Shown here piece after piece: positions 1 to 9,536 of a stretch of DNA of 64,000 nucleotides. Origin of the DNA: Edaphobacter acidisoli (GTDB taxonomy: Bacteria > Acidobacteriota > Terriglobia > Terriglobales > Acidobacteriaceae); the NCBI RefSeq assembly GCF_014642855.1, contig NZ_BMJB01000004.1:47383-111382 (forward strand), given 5' to 3'. The translations under genes and the position numbers were made by a program. The notes below the pieces were generated by a model. The model had not been told where the DNA came from, did no database searches, and worked only from the letters and a program-made list of their open reading frames with translations. The first letter of the stretch is position 1, and each line of letters starts with the position of its first letter.

Positions 1-1854
1 CCGCATCTTCCGGCGCAGGATACGTGGGTGAATCTGAAGGACCTCGGCGCGAAGGGCGATGGTGTGACGGATGATACGGCTGCGATTCAGCGGGCGGTTG
101 CGGAGCACCGAACGATTTATGTTCCATCTGGGCACTATATTGTGACCGACACGATTCGGCTGAAGCCGGATACGGTGCTGATTGGGTTGAGCCCGACGAC
201 GACGCAGTTTGATCTGCCGGATTCGACGCCGGGATTTCAGGGGCCGGGAGCACCGAAGCCTCTGCTGGAGGCGCCTCAGGGCGGGACGAATATTGTGACC
301 GGCATTGGGCTATATACGAACGGCATCAACAGCCGCGCGGTGGCGGCGAAGTGGATGGCGGGCACGAACTCGCTGATGGACGATGTGCGTTTTCTGGGCG
401 GGCATGGAACGAACTATCCGGGCGTTTCGTGGGACACGATCTACAACAACACGCACACGGCGGATGCTGACATTCGGCGCAAATGGGACAGCCAGTATCC
501 GAGCCTGTGGATTACGAATGGCGGGGGAGGCACGTTTGCGGATATCTGGACGCCGAGCACGTTTGCGCAGGCCGGGTTGTATATCTCGAACACCTCGACG
601 AGCGGGCGGATTTATGAGCTCTCGTGTGAGCATCATGTTCGCAATGAGGTGGAGTTGAACAATGTTTCGAACTGGCAGATCTATGCGCTGCAGACGGAGG
701 AGGAGCGCGGCGAGAGCGGGTTTGCGCTGCCGCTGTCGATTCGCAATTCGAGCAATGTGACGGTGGCGAACTATCACAGCTATCGCGTAGTGAGCAGTTA
801 TCAGCCGGGGTTGCGCGCGATTGAGGTGTCGAACTCGAAGGATATTCGGCTGCGCAATATTCATGTGTATGGCGACAACAAGGTTTCGTTTGATAACTCG
901 GTTGTGATTCATCGTCCGGCGGATGTGCTGGTGAGGCATCGTGAGTTTGCTTCGCTGACGATTGATACCGACGCAATGATTTCGCAGAAGCCGGTGACGC
1001 ATTCTGTGCTGGCTGCGGGCGCGAAGGTGGAGAAGTTGCGCGATGGCTTCTTCAATATCTCGGGCGCGGCGGTGAACAAGGCGGGGCAGCTTTATTTTGT
1101 GGACGCGCACTGGCAGCGGATCTATCGGTGGTCGCCGGAGACGAAGATGCTCTCGCTGGTGCGGGATGCGCCGCTTTCGCCGGTGCAGTTGGTGTTCGAC
1201 AAAGCCGGCGATCTGATGGTGGTTTCGTATGACGGCGATGGCACGGTGTACAGCTTCAATCCTGATGCGAAGGATGATTCGATTTCGCTGCTGAAGCCGC
1301 AGTCTGCGCAGGCGCGGCCCGGGATGACGGCGGTGCTGCCCGACAACTACTGGCGGAATGAGAATGATTTTGTGAAGGCGGTGCCTGTGCCGAGGCCGTA
1401 CCAGTATGTCTCGCCGGATGGGACGACGTTTATTCCTGCAGGTGAGGATTTTGTGAAGGGCGAACTTTACTACGGCACGAAGATGGCGGATGTGCTGCGT
1501 GCGTTTGGGCTGGTGCGTGCGGTGCCGGGCAAACCGTTCTATGTGAGCGATGAGTCGGAGCAGAAGACCTACGCGGCGAAGGTTGCGCCGGACGGCACGT
1601 TGACTGATATCAGGCTGTTTGCCGAGCAGGGCGGCGAGAGCGTGGCGCAGGATGCGGCGGGGAATGTTTATATTGCTGCGGGCGAGATCTATGTCTACAA
1701 CCCGGCAGGGCGGCTAATCGATACCATCGATGTGCCGGACAGGCCGATTGATCTGGTCTTCGGCGGTAAAGACGACAGGACGTTGTTTATTCTGGCGCGC
1801 GGGGCGCTGTATTCGGTGCGGACGAAGGTGGGTGGGATGAACGGCGTTCAGTGA
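1..1854 (+). CDS. Pectate-lyase-fold secreted protein with C-terminal beta-propeller (5' end outside window)
   Basis: The reading frame is open from base 1, so the gene starts upstream and its signal peptide is not visible; the GTG at 28 is probably internal. The first visible residues contain DLGAKGDGVTDDTAAIQ, the N-terminal hallmark of the pectate_lyase_3 / GH55-like right-handed beta-helix family, which acts on or binds polysaccharides. About 330 residues of Asn-rich short-strand repeats follow, as expected for beta-helix coils. The last 270 residues have repeats such as GQLYFVDAHWQRIYRWSP and GNVYIAAGEIYVYNP, typical of an SMP-30/NHL-like propeller. The gene lies 115 bp before the rhamnose operon on the same strand, so it probably belongs to the surface-polysaccharide locus as a glycan-modifying or binding protein. 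Substrate and catalytic residues cannot be read from the sequence. Confidence 0.8.
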   Translation, partial: PHLPAQDTWVNLKDLGAKGDGVTDDTAAIQRAVAEHRTIYVPSGHYIVTDTIRLKPDTVLIGLSPTTTQFDLPDSTPGFQGPGAPKPLLEAPQGGTNIVTGIGLYTNGINSRAVAAKWMAGTNSLMDDVRFLGGHGTNYPGVSWDTIYNNTHTADADIRRKWDSQYPSLWITNGGGGTFADIWTPSTFAQAGLYISNTSTSGRIYELSCEHHVRNEVELNNVSNWQIYALQTEEERGESGFALPLSIRNSSNVTVANYHSYRVVSSYQPGLRAIEVSNSKDIRLRNIHVYGDNKVSFDNSVVIHRPADVLVRHREFASLTIDTDAMISQKPVTHSVLAAGAKVEKLRDGFFNISGAAVNKAGQLYFVDAHWQRIYRWSPETKMLSLVRDAPLSPVQLVFDKAGDLMVVSYDGDGTVYSFNPDAKDDSISLLKPQSAQARPGMTAVLPDNYWRNENDFVKAVPVPRPYQYVSPDGTTFIPAGEDFVKGELYYGTKMADVLRAFGLVRAVPGKPFYVSDESEQKTYAAKVAPDGTLTDIRLFAEQGGESVAQDAAGNVYIAAGEIYVYNPAGRLIDTIDVPDRPIDLVFGGKDDRTLFILARGALYSVRTKVGGMNGVQ

Positions 1855-1969
1855 GAGCCTCGGGTTCCAGATCGAGAACCGAGGGCGCAGATTGGATTTA
1901 CGGTAGTCGCGCTTGCCAATAGACTGTATCTGATGCGGTCCTGCTGTGTAGGGCCGGAAAGATAGAGAG

Positions 1970-3091
1970 ATGGCAGTGAGTGATAAGACTTTAAGCGGCG
2001 GTGCCGCGCCTGTTCTGGTAACGGGCGGGGCTGGATTTATCGGCTCTAATTTTGTACTGGACTGGCTTGGTTCAGGCTGCGGGCCGGTGATCAATCTGGA
2101 CAAGCTGACCTACGCGGGCAATCTGGAGAATCTGGCTTCGGTCGAGGCGCGCGCGGACTACACGTTTGTGCATGGTGATATCCGCGACCGTGCTTTAGTG
2201 GACAGGCTTTTGCGCGAGCATAGACCACGTGCTGTGGTCCACTTTGCGGCGGAGAGCCATGTGGACCGCTCGATAGCCGGGCCGGAGGCGTTTCTGCGCA
2301 CGAACATCGATGGCACATTTGCGATGCTGGAGGCTGCACGGGAGTACTACGGAACGCTGACGGGCGAGGAGCGCGAGAGGTTTCGCTTTCTGCATGTCTC
2401 GACCGATGAGGTTTACGGAACGCTGGCGCCGGACGATCCTGCGTTTCATGAGGACACGCCGTATGCGCCGAACAGTCCTTATGCTGCGTCGAAGGCGGCG
2501 TCGGACCATCTGGTGAGGGCGTGGGTGCACACGTATGGGCTGCCTGCGCTGATTACGAACTGCTCGAACAACTATGGGCCGTATCAGTTTCCGGAGAAGC
2601 TGATTCCACTGATGATTGCGAATGCGCTGAAGGGCAAGGCTCTGCCTGTGTATGGAGATGGTCAGCAGGTGCGCGACTGGCTTTATGTGGTGGACCACTG
2701 CCGCGCGCTGCGTGCGGTGTTGGAGCTTGGACGTGTGGGCGAGACGTACAACGTCGGCGGCGGGAACCAGCGGAGCAATCTTGACGTGGTGAAGACGCTG
2801 TGCGCGTTGCTCGATGAGCTTGCGCCGGGGTCGAAGTTTGCTCCGCACTTCGGGCTGGTGCAGTTCGTGACGGACCGTCCGGGACATGATCGCCGTTATG
2901 CGATCGATGCGCGCAAGCTCGAAGGCGAGCTTGGCTGGCGCGCGGAGGAGAGCTTTGAGACCGGGCTGCGCAAGACGGTGGAGTGGTATCTCGGGAACGC
3001 GGCGTGGGTGGAGCATGTGACGAGTGGAGCGTATCAGCAGTGGGTTGCCGAGAACTATGCGGGACGTGCGGCTGCGGAGGCTTCGCGATGA
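1970..3091 (+). CDS. rmlB: dTDP-glucose 4,6-dehydratase
   Basis: Second step of dTDP-L-rhamnose synthesis: NAD-dependent conversion of dTDP-glucose to dTDP-4-keto-6-deoxyglucose in the cytoplasm. The 373-residue protein has the Rossmann motif GGAGFIG at 19-25, the catalytic segment STDEVYG at 144-150 and the YAASK Tyr-x3-Lys pair at 171-175, all in the extended-SDR order expected for RmlB. Length is normal for the family with about 12 extra N-terminal residues. The ATG at 1970 follows a purine run (gatagagag). The stop overlaps the rmlA start in an ATGA arrangement, indicating translational coupling in an rmlB-rmlA-rmlD-gmhB operon. Confidence 0.97.
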   Translation: MAVSDKTLSGGAAPVLVTGGAGFIGSNFVLDWLGSGCGPVINLDKLTYAGNLENLASVEARADYTFVHGDIRDRALVDRLLREHRPRAVVHFAAESHVDRSIAGPEAFLRTNIDGTFAMLEAAREYYGTLTGEERERFRFLHVSTDEVYGTLAPDDPAFHEDTPYAPNSPYAASKAASDHLVRAWVHTYGLPALITNCSNNYGPYQFPEKLIPLMIANALKGKALPVYGDGQQVRDWLYVVDHCRALRAVLELGRVGETYNVGGGNQRSNLDVVKTLCALLDELAPGSKFAPHFGLVQFVTDRPGHDRRYAIDARKLEGELGWRAEESFETGLRKTVEWYLGNAAWVEHVTSGAYQQWVAENYAGRAAAEASR

Positions 3092-3963
3092 AGGGAATTA
3101 TTCTGGCTGGTGGTTCGGGGACGCGGCTGCATCCGGCGACGCGGGCGGTGTCGAAGCAACTGCTGCCGGTGTATGACAAGCCGATGATCTACTATCCGCT
3201 GTCGGTGCTGATGCTGGCGGGGATTCGGGAGATCCTGATCATCTCGACGCCGGAGGACACGCCGCGCTTCAGCCAACTGATGGGTTCGGGAGAGCAGTGG
3301 GGGATTCGGCTGGAGTATGCGGTGCAGCCTTCGCCGGATGGGTTGGCGCAGGCGTTTCTGATTGGCAGGGAGTTTCTGGCAGGCGATGGGTGCTGCCTGG
3401 TGCTGGGCGACAACATCTTCTATGGCCACGATCTTGCTCCAATGCTGCGCGAGGCTGCGGCGGGGCGGGCAGGAGCGACGGTGTTTGCTTATCCTGTGCT
3501 CGATCCGGAGCGGTATGGTGTGGTGGAGTTCGACGCGGAGAAGCGTGCGATTTCGATTGAAGAGAAGCCCGCGAAGCCGAAGTCGCGCTATGCGGTCACG
3601 GGGCTTTATTTCTACGACAACCAGGTGGTGAGTGTGGCGGAGGGGTTGAAGCCTTCGCCGCGCGGCGAGTTGGAAATTACGGATGTAAACCGCTGGTATC
3701 TGGAGCTGGGGCAGTTGCGGGCGCAGTTGCTGGGGCGCGGTATGGCGTGGCTTGATACTGGCACGCATGACTCGCTGCTGGAGGCTTCGACGTTTATCCA
3801 GACCATCGAGAAACGGCAGGGGCTGAAGGTCTCGTGCCCTGAGGAGATTGCATACCGGCTTGGTTACATCGACGCTGGGCAGTTGCGGGCGATGGCGGAA
3901 AAGATTCAGAAGAATGGCTACGGGCAGTATCTGCTGCGGCTGCTGGAAGAGACGGTGTTTTAG
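3088..3963 (+). CDS. rmlA: Glucose-1-phosphate thymidylyltransferase
   Basis: First step of dTDP-L-rhamnose synthesis: joins dTTP and glucose-1-phosphate. The start is the ATG at 3088, which overlaps the rmlB stop by 4 bp; a longer in-frame reading from 2983 would run inside rmlB and is not credible. The 291-residue product opens with [18 protein letters not shown], the nucleotide-binding signature, followed by [16 protein letters not shown] and the DNIFYG metal/substrate segment. Length matches RmlA/RfbA (about 290). It abuts rmlD: TAG at 3961-3963 is followed directly by ATG. Confidence 0.97.
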   Translation: MKGIILAGGSGTRLHPATRAVSKQLLPVYDKPMIYYPLSVLMLAGIREILIISTPEDTPRFSQLMGSGEQWGIRLEYAVQPSPDGLAQAFLIGREFLAGDGCCLVLGDNIFYGHDLAPMLREAAAGRAGATVFAYPVLDPERYGVVEFDAEKRAISIEEKPAKPKSRYAVTGLYFYDNQVVSVAEGLKPSPRGELEITDVNRWYLELGQLRAQLLGRGMAWLDTGTHDSLLEASTFIQTIEKRQGLKVSCPEEIAYRLGYIDAGQLRAMAEKIQKNGYGQYLLRLLEETVF

Positions 3964-4875
3964 ATGGCGGCTGCGGCGCCCGAGGCGAAGATACTGCTGA
4001 CTGGTTCGACGGGGCAGGTAGGCGGCGAACTGCTTCCGCGGCTTTCAAAGTTCGGCGAGGTGGTTGCGCCGGGGCGCGATGCGATGGATCTGGCGAATGT
4101 GGCTTCGGTGCGCGAGGTGATTCGCGCGGTGCGTCCGCGGTGGATTGTGAATCCGGCTGCTTATACTGCGGTGGACAAGGCGGAGAGTGAACCGGAACTG
4201 GCCTATGCGATCAATCGTGATGCTGTGCGCGTGATGGGTGAAGAGGCGCGGGCGATTGGCGCGGGCGTGATTCATTTTTCGACCGACTATGTTTTTGATG
4301 GTGCGGGCGATCGGCCTTATGTTGAGACGGATGCTACGAATCCGGTGAGTGTGTATGGAGCGAGTAAGCTGGCGGGCGAGCGGGCGTTGGCAGAGAGCGG
4401 CGCGGGGCACCTGATCTTTCGCACGAGTTGGGTGTATGGTGCGCGGGGGAAGAATTTTCTGCTGACGATTCTGCGGCTGGCGCGTGAGCGTGAGGTGGTG
4501 CGCGTGGTTGCTGATCAGCACGGTGCGCCGACGTGGAGCCGCGATCTTGCCGTGATGACGGCGCACGCGATGTCTCAGTGCGAGGCCATTGGTGATGTCG
4601 CTGATGTGTTGGTGCAGCTCGGCGGGGTTTATCACACGACATCTTCGGGCGAGACGACATGGCATGGATTTGCTACGGAGGCGGTACGGCTTGTCCGTGA
4701 GCGCGAGCCTGAAGTGAAGCTTGCAGACCTCGAGGCCATTACGACGGCGGAGTATCCTACCCCGGCGCGACGGCCGGCCAACTCGCGGATGAATACAAGC
4801 AAGCTTGCGTCATGCTTTGGCTGGAGGATGGCGGACTGGCGCGAGTCGCTCAGGAAAGTGGTGGCGGAGCTATGA
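3964..4875 (+). CDS. rmlD: dTDP-4-dehydrorhamnose reductase
   Basis: Final NADPH-dependent reduction giving dTDP-L-rhamnose. The 303-residue protein shows TGSTGQVG at 13-20 (cofactor loop), STDYVFDG at 106-113 and YGASK at 131-135 (catalytic Tyr-Lys). The ATG immediately follows the rmlA stop and the TGA at 4873-4875 overlaps the gmhB ATG, so the gene is internal to a tightly coupled operon. The epimerase rmlC, which acts just before this step, is not in the operon but on the opposite strand downstream. Confidence 0.96.
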   Translation: MAAAAPEAKILLTGSTGQVGGELLPRLSKFGEVVAPGRDAMDLANVASVREVIRAVRPRWIVNPAAYTAVDKAESEPELAYAINRDAVRVMGEEARAIGAGVIHFSTDYVFDGAGDRPYVETDATNPVSVYGASKLAGERALAESGAGHLIFRTSWVYGARGKNFLLTILRLAREREVVRVVADQHGAPTWSRDLAVMTAHAMSQCEAIGDVADVLVQLGGVYHTTSSGETTWHGFATEAVRLVREREPEVKLADLEAITTAEYPTPARRPANSRMNTSKLASCFGWRMADWRESLRKVVAEL

Positions 4876-5429
4876 GCGGGCGTGCGCTGTTTCTCGATCG
4901 TGATGGCGTGGTGAACGTGGAGGTGGGGTATCTGCACCGCGTCGAAGACGTGCGGTTTGTCGATGGCATCTTTTCGCTTTGCCGCACGGCCCGGAGGCTG
5001 GGTTACCGGTTGATTGTTGTGACGAATCAGGCTGGGATTGCGCGTGGCTATTACACCGAAGAGGACTTTGAGCGGTTGATGGCGTGGATGCGCGAGGCGC
5101 TTCGCGCAGAGGACGTGGAGTTGGATGCGGTCTACTATTGCCCGTTTCACCCGGAGCATGGCATTGGCAGATACAAGCGCGAGCACGAGGACCGCAAGCC
5201 TGGGACTGGGATGCTGCTGCGCGGCGCGAGCGAGCTGGGCGTCTCGCTGGAGGAGTCGGTGCTGGTGGGCGACCGATGCAGTGACATTGCGGCAGCCAAT
5301 GCGGCTGGACTGCGGCAGGCGTTCTTCGTGCGGGGCACGGAGACGGCTGAGTGTGCAGGGAGTTGCATCGAGGTGGACTCGCTGGCCGAGGTGGAACGGT
5401 GGTTGATGCAGGAGCCTGTCGGCAAGTAG
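4872..5429 (+). CDS. gmhB: D-glycero-D-manno-heptose 1,7-bisphosphate 7-phosphatase-like HAD hydrolase
   Basis: HAD-superfamily phosphatase of the GmhB/HisB-N type, which removes a phosphate from heptose bisphosphate during LPS or glycan heptose synthesis. Seen: FLDRDG at 7-12 (D9 nucleophile, D11), VVTNQ at 49-53, RKP at 108-110 and VGDRCSDI at 132-139. The start at 4872 overlaps the rmlD stop. Oddity: the zinc loop keeps CPFH at 90-93 but lacks the paired CxC cysteines that normally precede the RKP motif, so the zinc site looks incomplete. Substrate (heptose or another sugar phosphate) is inferred. 185 residues is the usual family length. Confidence 0.85.
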   Translation: MSGRALFLDRDGVVNVEVGYLHRVEDVRFVDGIFSLCRTARRLGYRLIVVTNQAGIARGYYTEEDFERLMAWMREALRAEDVELDAVYYCPFHPEHGIGRYKREHEDRKPGTGMLLRGASELGVSLEESVLVGDRCSDIAAANAAGLRQAFFVRGTETAECAGSCIEVDSLAEVERWLMQEPVGK

Positions 5430-5476
5430 GCAGTGATTTGCATAGAAGCCTTCAGGCGAAATGTGCTGGAGTGGTT

Positions 5477-6049
5477 TTACTCTGCCGGGGGAAGCTCGGC
5501 TGTAGCGAAGGAAGAGCCTTGCGCATCTTTGGTGCTGACGATGAGCGCGCTTCCATGGAGAGCATCGAGCGGCCAGCCGATGTTGAGCGTGGGGTCGTTC
5601 CAGAGGATGGTGCGTTCGCCTTCCGGATAATAAGGATTCGTGGTTTTGTAGAGGACTTCAGCAGATTCAGACAACACAAGGAAGCCGTGGGCGAAGCCTT
5701 CGGGAATCCAAAGCATCTGTAGCTCGCCGGTGGAGGTCAGTGGTTTGAGGTGAAAGCCGGCCCATTTGCCGAAATCGGGAGAGTTTGGCCGGAGATCGAC
5801 GGCGACGTCCCAGATGTGACCGGAGAGAACGCGCACGAGCTTGCCCTGGGGCTTTACTAATTGGTAATGAAGGCCTCGGAGAACCCCTTGGGAGGAATAG
5901 GATTGATTGTCCTGAATGAAGCCGGAGGGTAGTCCGATGGCAGCAAAAGTTGACTGGTTGAATACTTCTGTAAACCAGCCGCGACTATCTTTGTAAATTT
6001 GGGGTTGAACCAGTTTAACTTGGGATAGCGGGGTATCGAGGAGTCGCAT
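5477..6049 (-). CDS. rmlC: dTDP-4-dehydrorhamnose 3,5-epimerase
   Basis: Epimerises dTDP-4-keto-6-deoxyglucose at C3 and C5, the step between RmlB and RmlD. The protein, 190 residues from the ATG at 6049, shows the cupin-fold RmlC pattern: KDSRGWFTEVFN near 20-31, VLRGLHYQ with the catalytic His61, IPEGFAHGF at 115-123 and TTNPYYPEGE at 136-145. I chose the ATG at 6049 because it aligns with the normal RmlC N-terminus; an ATG at 6079 is the alternative and neither has a clear ribosome site. The gene converges on gmhB (47 bp gap) and diverges from the sugar transferase, so it is transcribed separately from rmlBAD. Confidence 0.93.
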   Translation of the reverse strand: MRLLDTPLSQVKLVQPQIYKDSRGWFTEVFNQSTFAAIGLPSGFIQDNQSYSSQGVLRGLHYQLVKPQGKLVRVLSGHIWDVAVDLRPNSPDFGKWAGFHLKPLTSTGELQMLWIPEGFAHGFLVLSESAEVLYKTTNPYYPEGERTILWNDPTLNIGWPLDALHGSALIVSTKDAQGSSFATAELPPAE

Positions 6050-6430
6050 TTGGGCAGTGTATCGCGATTGAACTTCCATGAAAGTTGTACTTGGAATGAC
6101 TTCAAATCGGGACAAAATGAAGATAATTTTGTGATTTGGCACAGTTGGCCGAAGAAGTAATTTAGTAGACTGAAGAAACTGTAGTACGCGACTGGATTTT
6201 CTTCCCAGGTTGTCGATGAACTTATAGGAGCCGGCCCAAGCGAGAGGCAGGCGTGTTGAGCAGAGAAGGTTACGCAGTACAAGACGGAAGAAAAGCAAGA
6301 CGCGGCGTTCCGGCATGGAACGGGTACGAATACATCACACCGCGAAAGTTGAGTGAGCAGGTTTAACCGGTATGGCCGGCGTGACGCTGAATAAAGCGCA
6401 CGTATAGCCATACAGACACGGATTTAGATC
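6050..6430. other. Intergenic region between divergent rmlC and sugar-transferase genes
   Basis: 381 bp without a credible gene. The part near 6110-6200 is visibly more AT-rich than the flanking genes and should contain the rmlC promoter region. Toward the sugar transferase, TTGAGT at 6349-6354 and TATGGC at 6371-6376 with a 16-bp spacer could form a weak sigma-70 promoter. No operator or riboswitch was recognised. Confidence 0.4.
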
Positions 6431-7168
6431 GTGACGGAATACCAATCTCCCCAGTCGCCAATAGCGACTATTGACGATTCCTACTCATACGCTCCGGCAG
6501 TGAGCCATACCGCCGGGCGCGTGCAGAGTGCGTCCGACAAGCCGGCGGAGCTTTTCCGGTACCGCGTTCTGAAGCGGTTCCTTGATGTTGCCCTGGTGAT
6601 TACATTCTCTCCACTTATCCTGCTGCTGGTCGCCGTGGTGGCCATGCTGGTGAAGATGAGCTCGGAGGGCCCGGTGTTTTATTCGCACCGGCGGATTGGC
6701 AGGGGCGGCACGTTCTTCTCGATGTGGAAGTTCCGCACGATGTGCGTGGACTCGGCGGGGCTGCTTGAGAAGTATCTGGAGCAGAATCCCGACGCTCGGA
6801 CAGAGTGGAACAAGACGCATAAGTTGCGCAATGACCCACGTGTGACAAAGATTGGTGCGTTTTTGCGTAGATACAGCCTGGATGAAGTGCCGCAGCTCTG
6901 GAATGTGTTTCGGGGCCAGATGAGCCTGGTGGGGCCGAGGCCGATCGTCGCAGCCGAGGTGGAGAAGTACGGCGATTGTTTTGAGTGCTATCGCAGGGTG
7001 GTTCCGGGCTTGACGGGGATGTGGCAGGTCTCTGGGCGGAGCGAGCTCACCTATGGCGAGCGCGTGGCCCTGGACTGCAAGTACGTCGGGGACTGGTCGC
7101 TACGCAGGGACATGCTGATTCTGATGAAGACCTTCTCCTCGGTTGTAAACCAGGACGGAGCCTTCTGA
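6431..7168 (+). CDS. Undecaprenyl-phosphate sugar-1-phosphate transferase (bacterial sugar transferase)
   Basis: Monotopic phosphoglycosyl transferase that starts glycan assembly by moving a sugar-1-phosphate from a nucleotide sugar to undecaprenyl phosphate at the inner membrane. The 245-residue protein has an unstructured N-terminus, a hydrophobic re-entrant/membrane segment at about 50-76, KFRTM at 100-104, LRNDPRVTKIGAFLRR, the catalytic Asp-Glu pair within SLDEVPQLWNV (about 149-159), SLVGPRP at 165-171 and a VPGLTGMWQVSGRSEL segment. Size fits the soluble-domain-only class rather than the long WbaP type with four extra membrane helices. The sugar used cannot be read. It is the likely priming enzyme for the polysaccharide built by the glycosyltransferases at 15.5-19.5 kb. 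Confidence 0.93.
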   Translation: MTEYQSPQSPIATIDDSYSYAPAVSHTAGRVQSASDKPAELFRYRVLKRFLDVALVITFSPLILLLVAVVAMLVKMSSEGPVFYSHRRIGRGGTFFSMWKFRTMCVDSAGLLEKYLEQNPDARTEWNKTHKLRNDPRVTKIGAFLRRYSLDEVPQLWNVFRGQMSLVGPRPIVAAEVEKYGDCFECYRRVVPGLTGMWQVSGRSELTYGERVALDCKYVGDWSLRRDMLILMKTFSSVVNQDGAF

Positions 7169-7260
7169 TCGCGGCGTAATCGTTCACAATAAGGTATGGT
7201 TTGTGTGCCGGCATGCTGAGTTGCATGCCGGACGCGTTTGTGGCCTGCATGGAGCGACCG

Positions 7261-7551
7261 ATGGAAGGTATTCGCGAGGTGTTGCGCAGCTCGCTGGGTC
7301 GGAGCCTTGAGGCGCTCAGCGAGGTGGACAGGCTGACAGCAGCCTGGATTGTGGCTAGCGGAAAGATGATGGCCGAGCGAGGGGTGGTCCTGGGCTATGC
7401 AGACGGAGTCTTGCGGCTGGGGGCTGTGGATGACGCGTGGATGCGTGAGATGATGAATATGAAGGAGCGGCTTGCAGTCGAGTTGACGCGGCTGGCGGGG
7501 GTTCCGGTGAAAGAGATTCGCGTTGAAATCACGAGGAAGAACAGGCGATGA
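7261..7551 (+). CDS. DUF721 / DciA-like protein
   Basis: 96 residues. The ATG at 7261 is supported by GGAG about 6 nt upstream (ggagcgaccgATG); in-frame starts at 7201 or 7246 lack such a site. The pattern of a short N-terminal helix, then LTAAWIVASGKMMAERG, LRLGAVDDAWMREM and a C-terminal VKEIRVEI strand fits the DUF721 fold, whose studied members (DciA) help load the replicative helicase. The stop overlaps the gatC start (ATGA), so it is co-translated with gatCA. Function is inferred from fold pattern only. Confidence 0.65.
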   Translation: MEGIREVLRSSLGRSLEALSEVDRLTAAWIVASGKMMAERGVVLGYADGVLRLGAVDDAWMREMMNMKERLAVELTRLAGVPVKEIRVEITRKNRR

Positions 7552-7874
7552 GTGAACTGTCCGGCGTGACGCTGGAAGAAGTGCGGCGGGTCGCGGAGTT
7601 GGCAAATCTTGAGCTGACAGCGGAAGAAGAGCCGCGCATGCAGCGGGATTTGAGCGCGATTCTGGGATATATCGCACAGTTGAATGAGTTGAATACAAGC
7701 GGTGTCGAGCCGATGGCCCAGGTGAGCGAGATGCTTGGGGCGGGTCCGGATGCTGCCGGCGCTGCGCTGCGCGTGGACACCGTGCGGCCATGTCTGGATC
7801 GCGCCGCGGTGATGGCTGCCGCACCGGAGACGGACGGGCGGTTCTTCAAGGTCCCGAAGGTGATTGAAAGGTGA
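7548..7874 (+). CDS. gatC: Asp/Glu-tRNA amidotransferase subunit C
   Basis: Small stabilising subunit of the GatCAB amidotransferase, which converts Glu-tRNA(Gln) or Asp-tRNA(Asn) to the amide form. 108 residues with VTLEEVRRVAELANLELTAE at the start, a central ILGYIAQLNELNTSGVEPM and a C-terminal FFKVPKVIE, the usual GatC landmarks. Coupled at both ends: its ATG overlaps the upstream stop and its TGA at 7872-7874 overlaps the gatA GTG at 7871. gatB is not in this window. Confidence 0.95.
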   Translation: MSELSGVTLEEVRRVAELANLELTAEEEPRMQRDLSAILGYIAQLNELNTSGVEPMAQVSEMLGAGPDAAGAALRVDTVRPCLDRAAVMAAAPETDGRFFKVPKVIER

Positions 7875-9328
7875 GTTCAGAGGCGGTGGAGATCAGGAAC
7901 CTGACGATTGAAGGCGCGCGTGGAGCGGTTGCCGCAGGCAAGGTGACGGCAACGGCGCTGGCTGAGGTGCACTACGCGCGGATTGCAGCCGAGGATGGCG
8001 CGATCAATAGCTATCTGGCGTTGAGCCGCGAGCGCGCTCTTGCGCAGGCGGAGAAGATTGACCAGATGGTAGCTAAGGGTGAGCCGCTGCCTGTGCTGGC
8101 TGGAGTTCCAGTGGGCATCAAGGATGTATTGACCATGCAGGGGGCGCCGGCGACTGCTGGGTCGCTGATTTTGAAGGGTTACAGGCCGCCTTACGATGCG
8201 ACGGCGGTGAAGCGGCTGGAAGCTGCGGGTGCCGTGCTGCTGGGCAAGCTGAACTGCGATGAATTTGCCATGGGAAGCTCGAATGAGAATTCAGCCTATG
8301 GCAGTGTGAAGAATCCGCGCGCGCTGGACCGCGTGCCGGGAGGCTCAAGTGGCGGCAGTGCTGCGGCAGTGGCGGCTGACTTTGCAGTGGCGACGCTGGG
8401 CACGGATACGGGCGGTTCGATTCGCCAGCCTGCGGCTTTTTGCGGAGTGGTGGGCGTGCTGCCAACGTATGGGCGTGTCAGCCGGTATGGACTGATTGCG
8501 TTCGCCTCGTCGCTGGACCGCGTGGGGCCTTTTGCGAAGAATGTGCGGGATGCTGCTGCTTTGTTGCAGGTGCTGGCCGGACATGACGAGATGGATGCCA
8601 CCTCGTCGGACCGTCCTGTGGCGGACTATGCAGCTGAGCTGCAAAAGCCGGTTGAGGGCCTGCGCGTTGGCGTTCCTGAGGAGTACTTTGGCGAAGGGCT
8701 GGACCCGGAGATTCGAGCGGCGATTGAAGGTGTGCTGGCTGGGTTGAAGGCTGCAGGGTGCGTGATCAAGCCGGTGAGTCTGCCGCACACGAAATACGCG
8801 GTGCCGACCTACTACGTGATTGCGACGGCGGAGGCATCGTCGAACCTTTCACGGTTCGACGGCGTGCGCTATGGCCTGCGTGACGCGGAGGCGAAGACGC
8901 TTGCAGCGATGTTCCGCAAGACGCGCGATGCCGGCTTTGGAGCCGAGGTGAAGCGCCGTATTCTACTGGGGACCTATGCGCTCTCTGCCGGATACTACGA
9001 CGCCTACTATCGCAAGGCGCAGCAGGTACGGGCGTTGCTGACGAAGGATTTTCTTGCGGCTTTCCATGATGTTGACGTGCTGGTTGCACCGGTCACACCT
9101 ACGCCTGCGTTCAAGCTGGGCGAGAAGACCGATGACCCGGTGAAGATGTACCTGGAGGACATCTATTCCGTAGCGGCCAGCCTGGCAGGTATCTGCGGTA
9201 TCAGCGTGCCATGTGGTGAAACTAAGGTTGGGTTGCCGATCGGGGTACAGGTGATGGGACGCCACTTTGACGAAGCGACCATGTTGCGTGTGGCGCAGGC
9301 AGTGGAGACGGGTCAGGGTAAGGCTTGA
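7871..9328 (+). CDS. gatA: Asp/Glu-tRNA amidotransferase subunit A
   Basis: Catalytic amidase subunit that releases ammonia from glutamine for tRNA-dependent amidation. The 485-residue protein has the amidase signature with a Ser-cisSer-Lys triad: Lys84 in VGIKDVL, Ser159 in PGGSSGGSAAA and Ser183 in GTDTGGSIRQPAAF; the spacing matches characterised GatA. It starts with GTG overlapping the gatC stop. Length and domain are normal and no defect is seen. A weak GCGGC/GCCGC hairpin lies just downstream (9336-9349). Confidence 0.97.
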   Translation: MSSEAVEIRNLTIEGARGAVAAGKVTATALAEVHYARIAAEDGAINSYLALSRERALAQAEKIDQMVAKGEPLPVLAGVPVGIKDVLTMQGAPATAGSLILKGYRPPYDATAVKRLEAAGAVLLGKLNCDEFAMGSSNENSAYGSVKNPRALDRVPGGSSGGSAAAVAADFAVATLGTDTGGSIRQPAAFCGVVGVLPTYGRVSRYGLIAFASSLDRVGPFAKNVRDAAALLQVLAGHDEMDATSSDRPVADYAAELQKPVEGLRVGVPEEYFGEGLDPEIRAAIEGVLAGLKAAGCVIKPVSLPHTKYAVPTYYVIATAEASSNLSRFDGVRYGLRDAEAKTLAAMFRKTRDAGFGAEVKRRILLGTYALSAGYYDAYYRKAQQVRALLTKDFLAAFHDVDVLVAPVTPTPAFKLGEKTDDPVKMYLEDIYSVAASLAGICGISVPCGETKVGLPIGVQVMGRHFDEATMLRVAQAVETGQGKA

Positions 9329-9536
9329 GTTGAGGGCGGCCTTTGCCGCACTTTGAGTTAACGAAGCGGGCAATAGCATCTCATCGCGTTCTCTTATGGA
9401 CCGGGATTCGGGTATGCTGAGTTCACGATTTCAATGCATTTCTGGTTGTAGCAAGGCTGCGCCAGCGTGTTCACCAAGGCAGTCCTGTGCATGGAGTGTG
9501 CCAGCGCTGCGGGAAGATTGAAGAGGACCGGAGCGA

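Noticed and set aside
2195..3016. 273-codon minus-strand frame opposite rmlB
   Set aside because: Shadow of a gene with all RmlB motifs.
9336..9349. GCGGC-CTTT-GCCGC hairpin after gatA as a terminator
   Set aside because: Only 5 bp and no T-tract; too weak to list as a feature.
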